NCBI RefSeq assembly: GCF_012911895.1
Contig: NZ_JAAXCV010000023.1
Span: forward strand, 162,370-226,369
Length of the DNA: 64,000 nt
Direction: 5' to 3'
Source of the DNA: Bacillus sp. RO3
GTDB lineage: Bacteria; Bacillota; Bacilli; Bacillales; Bacillaceae_B
Below are positions 17,821-25,421 of this stretch, piece after piece. The translations under genes were made by a program, and so were the position numbers. The notes below the pieces were generated by a model. That model ran no database searches and was not told where the DNA came from. It worked only from the letters and a program-made list of their open reading frames with translations. Each line of letters opens with the position of its first letter. Within the stretch, counting starts at the first letter, position 1.

Positions 17821-17902
17821 TTTTTTCAAGCTGTGATGAAGATACACCAAATGATTTCAAAAAGGAAAATGCCTTTAACTGAGAATGTTTTTCAATTAAG
17901 TA

Positions 17903-17962
17903 TTGACATCTAACACTAAAGTTTGTATGGTAAATTTATAATGATAATGATAATTATTATCA
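17903..17962 (+). promoter_or_regulatory. Promoter and Fur box of the flavodoxin gene
   Basis: TTGACA (17903-17908) and TATGGT (17926-17931) are spaced by 17 bp. Immediately downstream, TGATAATGATAATTATTATCA (17942-17962) contains overlapping 7-1-7 Fur boxes, so Fur would block the start region. Confidence 0.9.
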
Positions 17963-17987
17963 ATTAGCTACACGACGGAGGCAAACG

Positions 17988-18455
17988 ATGACCAATAAAA
18001 TAATCATGATCTATGCAAGCATGAGTGGAAATACAGAAGAAATGGCGACGGCGATCGAAACAGGAGTGAAGGAATTCGGAGCTGAAATCGATGTAATGGA
18101 TATAAATGATTGTCCGGATGTTCAGGTTCTCGAGGGATATGCAGGAATCCTATTGGGTGCCTATACCTGGGGGGATGGAGAACTTCCTTATGAATTCGAA
18201 GAATTTTACGATGATATGGACACCGTGGATTTAACGTCTAAGGTGGCGGCAAGCTTCGGATCCTGTGACTCTTTTTATCCTAAGTACGGGGCAGCGGTGG
18301 ATTTGTTAGATGAGAAATTGCAGGAGAGAGGAGCCCGTTTGATCCAAGCTGGTTTGAAAGTGGAGTTAACACCAGAGGATGAGGATGTGGTGGCGTGCAA
18401 AGAATTTGGGCGGGCACTTGCCAGTGAGGTTTTGTTCAGTAAACAAGAGGGCTAG
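17988..18455 (+). CDS. Iron-starvation flavodoxin
   Basis: This 155-residue short-chain flavodoxin binds FMN through the phosphate loop SMSGNTEEMA (11-20), with the isoalloxazine loops LLGAYTWGDGELPYEFEEFY and SFGSCDSFYPKYGAAVD. It would replace ferredoxin as an electron carrier when iron is scarce, like YkuN/YkuP of B. subtilis, and the Fur-boxed promoter upstream supports this. GGAGG lies before the ATG. It is followed 17 nt later by a PD-(D/E)XK-like gene with a GTG start, which probably shares the transcript. Confidence 0.93.
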   Translation: MTNKIIMIYASMSGNTEEMATAIETGVKEFGAEIDVMDINDCPDVQVLEGYAGILLGAYTWGDGELPYEFEEFYDDMDTVDLTSKVAASFGSCDSFYPKYGAAVDLLDEKLQERGARLIQAGLKVELTPEDEDVVACKEFGRALASEVLFSKQEG

Positions 18456-18472
18456 AGAAGGGAGAGGCACTT

Positions 18473-19234
18473 GTGAACTATTCGCTTTCGATTAAAACAT
18501 TATCCGATATACATCTCAAAGAATTCATCAATTGTCCCCATAAATTTTACTATCACTATATACAGCGTGAAGAAGCGGGTAAAGTCGAATGGAAAAAGGT
18601 TATGCAGTTCATTGTGAACAGAGTAGTAAAGGACTTCTTTATGCTTCCTATCAATAGGAGGACTCCCCTTCATGCACTTGAAATCATTGATAAACACCTT
18701 GCCTCCATCAAAACGACCATTTTTGAATCCAAGGTCGATTATTACTTGGTGGTGGCGAAAGTGACGGATTACTTAATGCAGGACTTAACACAAAATTATG
18801 GGACATTGCCACCTCTATTTATAAACGAAAAGTTTCGACAATACTTTGAAGAGCTTGAGACCCATTTGTCTCTCACGATAGAAGTGGCAGAATGGGAACA
18901 AGACTCGTTCACCGTCACCAAGTACCTTGTTGATACAAATCATGAAATGATTACCCTGTATTATTATTTAACGGTGGTTTTCTGTGAACGATCCTTTGGA
19001 AGACTTCCTTCCTCGATTAGAATCATTTCCCTGTTAAATGGAGAAGAATTCGCCCATTCTCCTTCCGAGACAGACATGAAGAAAGGGTTGCATTACATAG
19101 AAAGATTAAAAGATATGTTGTCTGCACCACTGACATCCAGTACCAAACCGAATGGGGAAGTATGTTTGAGCTGTCCCTTTGTCGAGGTTTGTGCTAATAA
19201 TGAGATAGAGTTTCTTTTTCAAAAGAAGCATTAA
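18473..19234 (+). CDS. Cas4/AddB-like PD-(D/E)XK superfamily protein, probably catalytically degenerate
   Basis: This 253-residue protein starts at GTG. Its N-terminus, LSDIHLKEFINCPHKFYYHY (Cys21), is the signature opening of RecB/AddB/Cas4-type nuclease domains, and the C-terminus has CLSCPFVEVC (Cys231, Cys234, Cys240), giving the four-cysteine C...CxxCxxxxxC arrangement of an iron-sulfur cluster. The catalytic D-x(n)-(D/E)xK motif expected between them is not recognisable; the equivalent stretch reads EWEQDSFTVTKYLVDTN. It is probably co-transcribed with the Fur-controlled flavodoxin. The function is unknown; an Fe-S-sensing or DNA-binding role is conceivable. The fold assignment rests on motif reading only. 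Confidence 0.7.
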   Translation: MNYSLSIKTLSDIHLKEFINCPHKFYYHYIQREEAGKVEWKKVMQFIVNRVVKDFFMLPINRRTPLHALEIIDKHLASIKTTIFESKVDYYLVVAKVTDYLMQDLTQNYGTLPPLFINEKFRQYFEELETHLSLTIEVAEWEQDSFTVTKYLVDTNHEMITLYYYLTVVFCERSFGRLPSSIRIISLLNGEEFAHSPSETDMKKGLHYIERLKDMLSAPLTSSTKPNGEVCLSCPFVEVCANNEIEFLFQKKH

Positions 19235-19613
19235 AGAGTCTGGGACAAAACTATAACAACCTCACATAAACACGAACCATTTCAGTGATGCTTCTTTATG
19301 CCGTTAATGATTTTCGTGTAAGAATCCGCTTTCCGCGGGTAGCTTTTGAGCCTCCTCGGCAAGCCGCCGGGAAGGAAAGCGGAAGGGCTTTGCTCGAGAG
19401 GCTTTTGATATATGGCATGGCCTCTAAGCCCTAGAGCTGAACAGGTCTCGCATAAGCCTGCAGGAGTCTCCGTCTTCCACTCCAATCAACCGATGGATAT
19501 AATTAACATCTTAGGTATATTTCAATAATTGAAAAACCCGAACTATTTCACCTGTTTTCAGGCAAAATAGTTCGGTTTTTATTTGGGTATAAATCCGTTT
19601 GTTCCAGCATCTC
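19235..19613. repeat. GGGACAAAA-bounded interspersed repeat, copy 2
   Basis: This is the longest copy of the element also found at 2490 and 49161. It opens GAGTCTGGGACAAAAC and closes GTTTGTTCCAGCATCTC. It shares with copy 1 the CATAAACACGAAC, TGATGCTTCTTTATGCCG, CCGCTTTCCGCGGGTAGC and CTCCGTCTTCCACTCCAATCA segments, and adds about 100 bp of extra GC-rich sequence containing AAGCCGCCGGGAAGG. The hairpin AACCCGAACTATTT/AAATAGTTCGG with a T-run (19532-19580) could terminate the upstream flavodoxin/nuclease-like transcript. The element begins 1 bp past the upstream stop codon. Confidence 0.85.
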
Positions 19614-19616
19614 TTT

Positions 19617-19892
19617 TCATTCCATTAATGCGGATGCTGACTGTTTATCAAAATTGATTCGGGCGACTTTTTTCTCGTTTTTAAACAATATATAATGGGC
19701 CGTGGCAATTTTTTCTTCAACATAATCAATCGAGAACGTTCCTGATGGATCGGTAAGACTTCCGATGGCACGGGATAAATGATCAATCACATGTTTTAGG
19801 TGATCGGGCCTTTTCCATTCATTATCTGAATTCATTTGATCCATGATTTCAAATGCAAGGTTTTGAACGTGATACAGACGTCTTTGCTCCAT
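19617..19892 (-). CDS. Small conserved-type hypothetical protein
   Basis: This 91-residue soluble, mostly helical protein (MEQRRLYHVQNLAFEIMDQM...) is rich in charged residues and has no membrane segment or recognised motif. It starts at ATG with a GAAGGGAGAA-type ribosome binding site upstream on the minus strand. It lies between the interspersed repeat and the DUF1540 gene, transcribed toward the repeat, and ends three bases from it. I do not recognise the family. Confidence 0.65.
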   Translation of the reverse strand: MEQRRLYHVQNLAFEIMDQMNSDNEWKRPDHLKHVIDHLSRAIGSLTDPSGTFSIDYVEEKIATAHYILFKNEKKVARINFDKQSASALME

Positions 19893-20039
19893 ACCGAAGA
19901 TTCTCCCTTCCTTCTTATCAAACCTATCTATTTGATCATATGGCGAAAGCCTCGGATATATGATGGTTTATCTCCATCCTTCAGGTATGAAACAGGTTGC
20001 TGAAGTACACCCTATAGATAATAAGGGAGGTGTTTGAAA

Positions 20040-20195
20040 ATGGCGCAAGACGTACTATGTGAAGTAAGCAACTGCAAGTATAACCGTGAAGGCAAAAAGT
20101 GCTCTGCCGATCAGATTTTCGTTGTCAGTCATAAAGGAAACGAAGCCCACAATAGCGAGGAAACAGATTGTAAAACATTCGATCCTGGTATGTAA
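20040..20195 (+). CDS. DUF1540 small cysteine-rich protein
   Basis: This 51-residue protein has the DUF1540 pattern: LCEVSNCKYNREGKKCSAD followed by ETDCKTFDPGM. The four cysteines (7, 12, 21, 44) are spaced as in that family and probably bind a metal ion. GGGAGG lies eight bases before the ATG. DUF1540 proteins are common in sporulating Firmicutes, often as one or two copies of the unit, and their biochemical role is not known. A clear terminator follows directly. Confidence 0.88.
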   Translation: MAQDVLCEVSNCKYNREGKKCSADQIFVVSHKGNEAHNSEETDCKTFDPGM

Positions 20196-20200
20196 TGGAA

Positions 20201-20236
20201 GAGAAGGCAACCATAGGCGTGGTTGTCTTCTTTTTA
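20201..20236 (+). terminator. Terminator of the DUF1540 gene
   Basis: GAAGGCAACCA pairs with TGGTTGTCTTC and is followed by TTTTT. Confidence 0.9.
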
Positions 20237-20244
20237 TATAGTAT

Positions 20245-20259
20245 TGATAATAATTCTCA
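20245..20259. promoter_or_regulatory. Orphan Fur box
   Basis: TGATAATAATTCTCA matches the 7-1-7 Fur consensus at 14 of 15 positions. It lies between two convergent genes, each already closed by a terminator, so it is not in the promoter of any annotated gene. Confidence 0.6.
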
Positions 20260-20266
20260 TTCTTAT

Positions 20267-20292
20267 ACAAAAAAGCTCACAAAAGTGAGCTT
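20267..20292 (-). terminator. Terminator of the MFS transporter gene
   Basis: On the minus strand AAGCTCAC pairs with GTGAGCTT around a TTTT loop and is followed by TTTT, immediately after the stop codon. Confidence 0.85.
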
Positions 20293-20294
20293 GA

Positions 20295-21497
20295 TCAACC
20301 GGCCTGTTCCGATAATGTGGTGGATTTGAGCTGCCGGTATCTTGAATAAAACAGTCCCGTCATCATCACAGACAGGATTCCGAAAAGCACCGTCATCATT
20401 TGTAGTCCAACAAGATCCAGCAGTAATCCGGTGAGAAGGAGTACAACTTGGAAAATCAGTCTGTCCAGCATATTACGGAACGAGAAGAAGCGGCCGTGAA
20501 ATTCTTTCGGTATTCGTGTTTGAAAAATCGTGGCAGCAGTCGGGAAGAAGCACCCTACGGCAAATCCAAACACAGTAAACGCAAGCACTGACAGGATCGG
20601 ACTGGTCGCAAAATAAAAAAGCATTTGCGCAATCCCGATGATGAAGCTAAAGAAGAATAATATCGTATAAGGTGACATTCTTTCCCCCATTTTCTTGACG
20701 GCAAAAGCACCTGTCATAAAGGCAATCCCTTCGGCGGTATAAATCCAGCCCTTAATGGCTGAACTATCCTGAAGCTCGCTGATGTTAATGACCATTAAGT
20801 TGAACCCGCCGATGAACAGGAGAGGGATCAAGGTCATCACAAGAGTCATGAATACGATGGGAAGTCCCTTGATAACGGGAAAAACTTCTTTAAAGCTTGC
20901 CCCTTTTGGTTTTTCCCCTGGTTGTGAGGGGGGCGCGGTTTCTTCTATGGATAAGAACCAGGTCATCACAAATAATGCCAGATAGGCCACTAGTGAGAGA
21001 ACGTAAACCAACGATAAGGATATGACCACCAACAGGATACCTGCTAACGCAGTTCCCAGGATTCTTGAGAGGGTGGCCACATTCATATGGACGCCATTCA
21101 TTTGCAGCAAATCCTTCTCTTTCACAACCATGGGGATGGCAGCCTGAAGAGCAGGGAAATAAAAAGCAGCTGAAATTTGGATGCTCACTAAGAAAACGAC
21201 CATCCATAACACCGAGCCTGTCTCAATGGCAATCAACATGAAAATAACACTTAAAGCCCTGGTGAAACCTGAAACGAGCATCACCGTCTTTTTATTTGCC
21301 TGATCCGTTATTCTGCCTGCTAAAGGGCCAACAGCAAGCCCGGCAAGCAGTCCAGAAGCAAGGATTACGGATTTAAGAAAATCAGAAGGCACCTTTTCCT
21401 GCATAAATTCAAGGTTCCCAATGATCCCTAACCACAATCCGAGACCAGCTATAAATTCACCTATTAATAATATCCATACATTTTTATTATTCCACAT
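20295..21497 (-). CDS. MFS transporter
   Basis: This 400-residue transporter has about twelve membrane segments and the major-facilitator motif GPLAGRITDQANKKTVML between segments 2 and 3 (about 57-74). A central cytoplasmic loop contains EETAPPSQPGEKPKG. It resembles drug or metabolite exporters of the DHA3 type. It is a lone gene with no export gene otherwise present in the siderophore operon, so schizokinen export is a possible role, but nothing in the sequence proves it and no Fur box lies at its 5-prime end. Confidence 0.82.
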   Translation of the reverse strand: MWNNKNVWILLIGEFIAGLGLWLGIIGNLEFMQEKVPSDFLKSVILASGLLAGLAVGPLAGRITDQANKKTVMLVSGFTRALSVIFMLIAIETGSVLWMVVFLVSIQISAAFYFPALQAAIPMVVKEKDLLQMNGVHMNVATLSRILGTALAGILLVVISLSLVYVLSLVAYLALFVMTWFLSIEETAPPSQPGEKPKGASFKEVFPVIKGLPIVFMTLVMTLIPLLFIGGFNLMVINISELQDSSAIKGWIYTAEGIAFMTGAFAVKKMGERMSPYTILFFFSFIIGIAQMLFYFATSPILSVLAFTVFGFAVGCFFPTAATIFQTRIPKEFHGRFFSFRNMLDRLIFQVVLLLTGLLLDLVGLQMMTVLFGILSVMMTGLFYSRYRQLKSTTLSEQAG

Positions 21498-21620
21498 ATA
21501 GGTCCGTCCCTCGCAGTCGAATTATTTCGCTTCTCTAAATATACTATGGTGGGAGGGAGATGTGAATGATTTTTTTGGAGAGGATGGGTGGCGTTATTTG
21601 GAAGTGGCGGCATGAAGCAG

Positions 21621-21720
21621 TTCGCTGATAAATCCTAGATTTCGCTGATATATTTAGAATATCGCTGATATATCGGGAATTTCGCTGATAAATGCAAAAT
21701 TTCGCTGATAAATCCACTAT
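21621..21720. repeat. Five-unit 20-bp phrase array (TTCGCTGATAAAT)
   Basis: Five copies of TTCGCTGATAWAT begin at 21621, 21641, 21661, 21681 and 21701, an exact 20-bp period. The 7 bp between phrases vary. It lies in the 295-bp gap between the MFS gene start and the NERD gene. There is no open frame, since a 20-bp period shifts frame at each unit, and no hairpin or spacer-like structure. Compare the arrays at 61784 and 63496. Confidence 0.9.
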
Positions 21721-21792
21721 TCATCTTCGAGAAGCAGGATTTTCTTCCGTTCATGATGAATATCTAATACAAAACCTGACTGGAGTGATAAA

Positions 21793-22923
21793 GTGATCGA
21801 AAAAGAACGAATTCTCCCCCGTACGATCCTGATTCTGCAAGCTTTACTTCGCCGTCTGCCCCACAATCATCCAAAACTGACCATGATATCCGAGGAACTT
21901 GGGAAAAGAAAGGCTGGATTCAAAGGAGAGACAGCTGTTGATTACAAATTAAGCTTTTTAGACCCCAAAACCTATTACATTCTCCATGATCTCAGAATCC
22001 CCTGCCAAGACAGCTTCTTTCAACTCGACACCCTACTCATCACCACTAAATTCATCCTCATCATCGAAGTCAAATACCTTTCCGGCACTGCCTACTTCGA
22101 CCCTATCTTCAATCAGCTTATCCACACAAAAGATGGCATTGAATCCGCTCTACCGGACCCTGCAATCCAAATCAAAAGACAGAAAAAGAAGCTTATAGAA
22201 TGGTTAACGAAAAACCGACTCCCCTCCATCCCTGTATACTCATGTGTTGTCATGAGCAACGATCGAACGATTATTAAAACCTCTTCAGATAACAAGAATA
22301 TTCATAAAATGGTCATTCACCGCCATTCATTTTTGGACAAAATAAACGATATTGGGGTTTCCATGAGAATAGAGACAGCTACTCAAAAAGAAGTGAAAAA
22401 ATTGGTTCGCACACTAGTAAAACAACATAAAGAACCTGCTCCTTCTGTCCTGGAACGATACAAAATCACAGAGGGAGAGTTGTTAAAAGGGGTCATATGT
22501 GAGGAATGCCATCATCGCCCGTTAGTAAGAAAACATGGAAGCTGGTTTTGCGTGGCCTGTAATAGTAGTAGTATTGATGCCCATATTCAAGCTTTCAAGG
22601 ACTATGAATTGTTAATAGGGTCTACGGTTAATAATGCGAAAGTAAGGGATTTTTTAGCAATACAATCTTCTCATGTTGCCAAAAGACTCCTCCAATCCTT
22701 GCAACTCCCTACAACAGGCCCAAAAAAAGGAAGGCAATACTTCCTATCGTTCGAAGAAGACAACCCCCAAAAAAACAAACAAAAAAACCGCCTGCAACCC
22801 GACGGGTTTCATTCCTTATCAATCCACTTCTGGGACCACTGCTCTATTTCTTTCATTAAAGGTTTTAAAGAATACCCTTTATCCGTTAGTGAATATTCAA
22901 TGCGCACGGGTGTTTCCGGGTAA
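21793..22923 (+). CDS. NERD-domain protein with zinc ribbon
   Basis: This 376-residue protein carries an N-terminal nuclease-related NERD domain with KGETAVD (Glu46) and the PD-(D/E)XK-like QLDTLLI...IIEVKY (Asp79, Glu92, Lys94), all apparently intact. A zinc ribbon CEEC-x13-CVAC (Cys236, 239, 253, 256) follows, and a basic C-terminal tail. DNA processing is presumed for the family, but the function is not established. The last 38 codons (22809-22923) are antisense to the end of the convergent HxlR gene, so the C-terminus may be an extension caused by loss of an earlier stop. GTG start at 21793. Confidence 0.85.
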   Translation: MIEKERILPRTILILQALLRRLPHNHPKLTMISEELGKRKAGFKGETAVDYKLSFLDPKTYYILHDLRIPCQDSFFQLDTLLITTKFILIIEVKYLSGTAYFDPIFNQLIHTKDGIESALPDPAIQIKRQKKKLIEWLTKNRLPSIPVYSCVVMSNDRTIIKTSSDNKNIHKMVIHRHSFLDKINDIGVSMRIETATQKEVKKLVRTLVKQHKEPAPSVLERYKITEGELLKGVICEECHHRPLVRKHGSWFCVACNSSSIDAHIQAFKDYELLIGSTVNNAKVRDFLAIQSSHVAKRLLQSLQLPTTGPKKGRQYFLSFEEDNPQKNKQKNRLQPDGFHSLSIHFWDHCSISFIKGFKEYPLSVSEYSMRTGVSG

Positions 22924-23123
22924 ACGTCACGCTGTACGATGCCTTCTTCTTCAAGGTCCTTCAGACGCTCTGATAGAAGTCTTCCGCTGATGCCGATTGC
23001 GTCTTTAATGGTACAGTTTCGCTGTGGACCGGAAAGCAATTGATAAATGATGAGTGCTGTCCAGCGTTGACTTAAGATACCAATGGCTTTTTCAAATCTT
23101 GGACAAATTTCTGACTGATGCAT
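22809..23123 (-). CDS. HxlR-family transcriptional regulator 2 (CatR/YodB-like)
   Basis: This HxlR regulator of about 104 residues begins MHQSEICPRFEKAIGILSQRWTALIIYQLL. The cysteine at residue 7 is the position used for quinone sensing in YodB/CatR. I choose this ATG because AAGGAGG lies ten bases upstream; an earlier in-frame start exists at 23159 without a good site. It is divergent from the catE-like dioxygenase gene with GTTAC/GTAAC palindromes between, matching the catR-catDE logic of B. subtilis. Its 3-prime end overlaps the NERD gene by 115 bp. Confidence 0.88.
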   Translation of the reverse strand: MHQSEICPRFEKAIGILSQRWTALIIYQLLSGPQRNCTIKDAIGISGRLLSERLKDLEEEGIVQRDVYPETPVRIEYSLTDKGYSLKPLMKEIEQWSQKWIDKE

Positions 23124-23172
23124 TCTTTCTGATCCTCCTTCATTGTCATAGTATACCACACTTATGTCTTTC

Positions 23173-23236
23173 TAGTAACTTATTTACTTGACAGTATATG
23201 TGTTATTAAAATAAATTAAGTTACATAAAGTAACTA
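23173..23236. promoter_or_regulatory. HxlR-type operators in the catE divergent promoter
   Basis: AGTAACTTATTTACT (about 23174-23188), a TTGACA -35 (23188-23193) and the perfect palindrome GTTAC-ATAAA-GTAAC (23220-23234) lie between the divergent regulator and dioxygenase genes. The second palindrome probably lies near the transcription start of the dioxygenase gene. Confidence 0.6.
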
Positions 23237-23280
23237 ATGTGTATTAAGATCGATCTGCATCTATCAAGGGGGAGATAAGC

Positions 23281-24129
23281 ATGAATTTCCATAAAAAACC
23301 ACACACATTTATCGGCGAAGTAAATTTAAAAGTTGAAGACTTGGAACGTTCCATTTCCTTTTACCAGGAAGTCATCGGCTTTAAAGTAATGAAAAAAACA
23401 GTAAATTCGGTCACTCTGACAGCAGACGGACGGAAGCCGTTATTATCGCTGGTGCAACCTGAAAATGTAACGCCTAAACAGCCTGGAACCACCGGTTTAT
23501 ACCATTTTGCCCTGTTGCTGCCCTGTAGATCTGACTTGGGAAGAATATTGGAGCATTTAATAAAGTTGAATGTGCAACTGGGATCTTCTGATCATCTTGT
23601 CAGTGAGGCTCTCTATTTATCAGATCCGGATGGTAATGGAATCGAGATTTACCGGGATCGTTCTTCCTCTGAATGGACATGGAACGGTGATCAAGTGGAG
23701 ATGACGGTTGATCCCATCGATGCAGAGGGGATATTGGCTGAGGCAAAAGGTCATTCGTGGGATGGCCTTCCTCCCGGTACGATAATGGGGCATATTCATT
23801 TGCATGTTTCTGATTTAAAATTAACTGAGGAATTTTATGCAATGGGACTGGGCTTTGATGTGGTGAGCCGATTTGGTGATCGGGCACTCTTCATTTCTAC
23901 AGGTGGATACCATCATCATATTGGATTGAACACATGGAACGGGGTGGGAGCTCCGGCACCCTCAAAAAATGGTGTCGGACTGAACTGGTTCTCTGTGCAT
24001 TTCCCAACCGAAGAAAAACTGAGCGCCACCATCACACAGCTTGAATCAATGGGTGCTGCAATCCATGAACAAAATGGAAATATCCTCACAGTAGATCCAT
24101 CAGGCAACCAGATCCATTTATGTGTGTAA
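23281..24129 (+). CDS. catE: Catechol-2,3-dioxygenase, VOC superfamily (CatE-like)
   Basis: This 282-residue protein contains two vicinal-oxygen-chelate domains: residues 10-125 beginning IGEVNLKVEDLERSISFYQ and 165-282 beginning MGHIHLHVSDLKLTEEFY. Metal-ligand candidates are the histidine in GHIHLHV, the HHHIGLN stretch and the C-terminal glutamine/histidine region. The length and order match B. subtilis CatE (YfiE), an extradiol dioxygenase that detoxifies catechol. Divergence from a YodB/CatR-like regulator supports this. The CatD (DoxX-like) partner found in B. subtilis is absent. GGGGGAG lies before the ATG. Confidence 0.87.
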   Translation: MNFHKKPHTFIGEVNLKVEDLERSISFYQEVIGFKVMKKTVNSVTLTADGRKPLLSLVQPENVTPKQPGTTGLYHFALLLPCRSDLGRILEHLIKLNVQLGSSDHLVSEALYLSDPDGNGIEIYRDRSSSEWTWNGDQVEMTVDPIDAEGILAEAKGHSWDGLPPGTIMGHIHLHVSDLKLTEEFYAMGLGFDVVSRFGDRALFISTGGYHHHIGLNTWNGVGAPAPSKNGVGLNWFSVHFPTEEKLSATITQLESMGAAIHEQNGNILTVDPSGNQIHLCV

Positions 24130-24130
24130 T

Positions 24131-24171
24131 AGAAGAGGGACGGACCTTATCAGGAGGCTCGTTCCTCTTCT
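24131..24171 (+). terminator. Terminator-like hairpin after catE, part of a longer inverted repeat
   Basis: AGAAGAGGGACG pairs with CGTTCCTCTTCT over 12 positions with one wobble, but no T-run follows. The GAGGGACGGACCTT within it (24135-24148) also has an exact 14-bp complement at 24253-24266. Confidence 0.65.
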
Positions 24172-24354
24172 TGATGATCAAAGAAAACCTTATTCTACAG
24201 GGGATCATTCATCATTATAGATCAACCCCCGTTACCAATACTCTGAGATTTCAAGGTCCGTCCCTCAAGCAGGCTTTTTTGCTCCATGATAAATTCATGT
24301 GATAATGATGAGGACATACTAAGTACCATCCAGGATGGGAGGGGAGTGACATCG

Positions 24355-25332
24355 ATGAAATTAAGTGTATTGGATCAGTCTGTTGTATCAAAGGGAGGGG
24401 ATGCTAGGACCGCGTTTCAACATACGGTGACTCTTGCCCGGCGTACTGAGGAGCTTGGCTATACGCGATTTTGGGTGGCGGAGCATCATAATACCAATGG
24501 TCTTGCAGGGTCTGCTCCACAGGTGTTGATTTCTCATATCGCTTCAAAGACCAATACGATCAGGGTTGGGTCCGGAGGCGTGCTTCTTCCTCAATACAGT
24601 CCATATAAAATCGCAGAAGACTTTAACGTATTGGAGACCCTTTTCCCCGATCGGATCGATCTCGGGATCGGCCGGTCGCCAGGTGGTTCGTATGAGACCA
24701 GACTTGCACTGACAGATGGATTAAAAAAGAGCATGAATGAATTCCCGAGGCAGGTAGAGGCATTGCAGCGTTATTTGCATCACTCAGATAATGAATCAGT
24801 AAAAGCATTTCCTGCAGTCCCTTCGCCTCCGATCCCATGGATATTAGGGATCACCCACAGGGGGGCAAGGGTGGCAGCTGAACTGGGGACCGCTTTCACA
24901 TATGGACACTTCATCAATCCGGTTAATGGAAAAAGGGCTTTGGACTATTATCATACTCACTTTCAACCTTCCAGGTCATTAACCGGTCCTAAGAGTAATG
25001 TGTGTATTTTTGTGGTCTGTGCTCCCACACAGGAGGAAGCAGAAGAAATTGCGATTACACAGGATTTATGGCTGTTAGCCGTGGAGAAGGGGAGGGATAC
25101 CCGTATTCCTTCCAGGGAGGAAGCCAAAGAAAGAAAGCTGTCTGACTATGAAAAGGAAAAAGTGAAGGAAAATCGAAAGCGGACCATTGTCGGGACACCT
25201 CAAAAAGTCAGGGAAGAGCTATATCTCCTGAGAGACATCTATCAGACAGATGAATTTATGATCATTACAAATGTAGACAAGTTTGAAGATAAAGTAAGGT
25301 CGTATGAGCTCATTGCTGAAGCTGTTCTGTAA
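24355..25332 (+). CDS. Luciferase-like (LLM) flavin-dependent oxidoreductase
   Basis: This protein of about 325 residues belongs to the bacterial luciferase-like monooxygenase superfamily and uses reduced FMN. The opening MKLSVLDQSVVSKGG, RFWVAEHHNTNGLAGSAPQVLI and LGIGRSPGGSYETR are characteristic of the YwcH/YceB subgroup. I choose ATG 24355, preceded by GGAGGGG; a longer frame from 24286 has no ribosome binding site. Oxidative substrate cleavage is expected; the substrate is unknown. It is a single gene ending at a bidirectional terminator. Confidence 0.88.
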   Translation: MKLSVLDQSVVSKGGDARTAFQHTVTLARRTEELGYTRFWVAEHHNTNGLAGSAPQVLISHIASKTNTIRVGSGGVLLPQYSPYKIAEDFNVLETLFPDRIDLGIGRSPGGSYETRLALTDGLKKSMNEFPRQVEALQRYLHHSDNESVKAFPAVPSPPIPWILGITHRGARVAAELGTAFTYGHFINPVNGKRALDYYHTHFQPSRSLTGPKSNVCIFVVCAPTQEEAEEIAITQDLWLLAVEKGRDTRIPSREEAKERKLSDYEKEKVKENRKRTIVGTPQKVREELYLLRDIYQTDEFMIITNVDKFEDKVRSYELIAEAVL

Positions 25333-25379
25333 GATTTACATGAACGGCGAACGGCATTGGTGTCTGCCCGAAACGACTT

Positions 25380-25410
25380 AAAAAGGAGCCCTGCCAAAGG
25401 CTCCTTTTCT
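25380..25410. terminator. Bidirectional intrinsic terminator
   Basis: AAAAGGAGCC pairs with GGCTCCTTTT around CTGCCAAA. It serves the LLM gene (plus) and the convergent Gly/Pro/Tyr-rich gene (minus). Confidence 0.88.
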
Positions 25411-25421
25411 TATAGATGTGA

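Noticed and set aside
18473..19234. Active Cas4 or AddB nuclease
   Set aside because: The cysteine pattern fits, but the catalytic D and (D/E)xK residues are not found and there is no helicase or CRISPR context.
19282..19485. 67-codon minus-strand frame inside the interspersed repeat
   Set aside because: It lies wholly within repeat copy 2 and is not preserved in copies 1 and 3.
20055..20270. 71-codon minus-strand frame
   Set aside because: It is antisense to the DUF1540 gene, whose cysteine pattern is clearly real, and to its terminator.
21517..21530. Zur box in front of the MFS gene
   Set aside because: TCGAATTATTTCG looks similar but lacks one base of the left arm relative to the three boxes at 44.7-47.9 kb.
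21621..21720. CRISPR array
   Set aside because: The phrase is 13 bp with 7-bp filler, far too short for repeat-spacer units, and no cas genes are present; the same holds for the arrays at 61784 and 63496.
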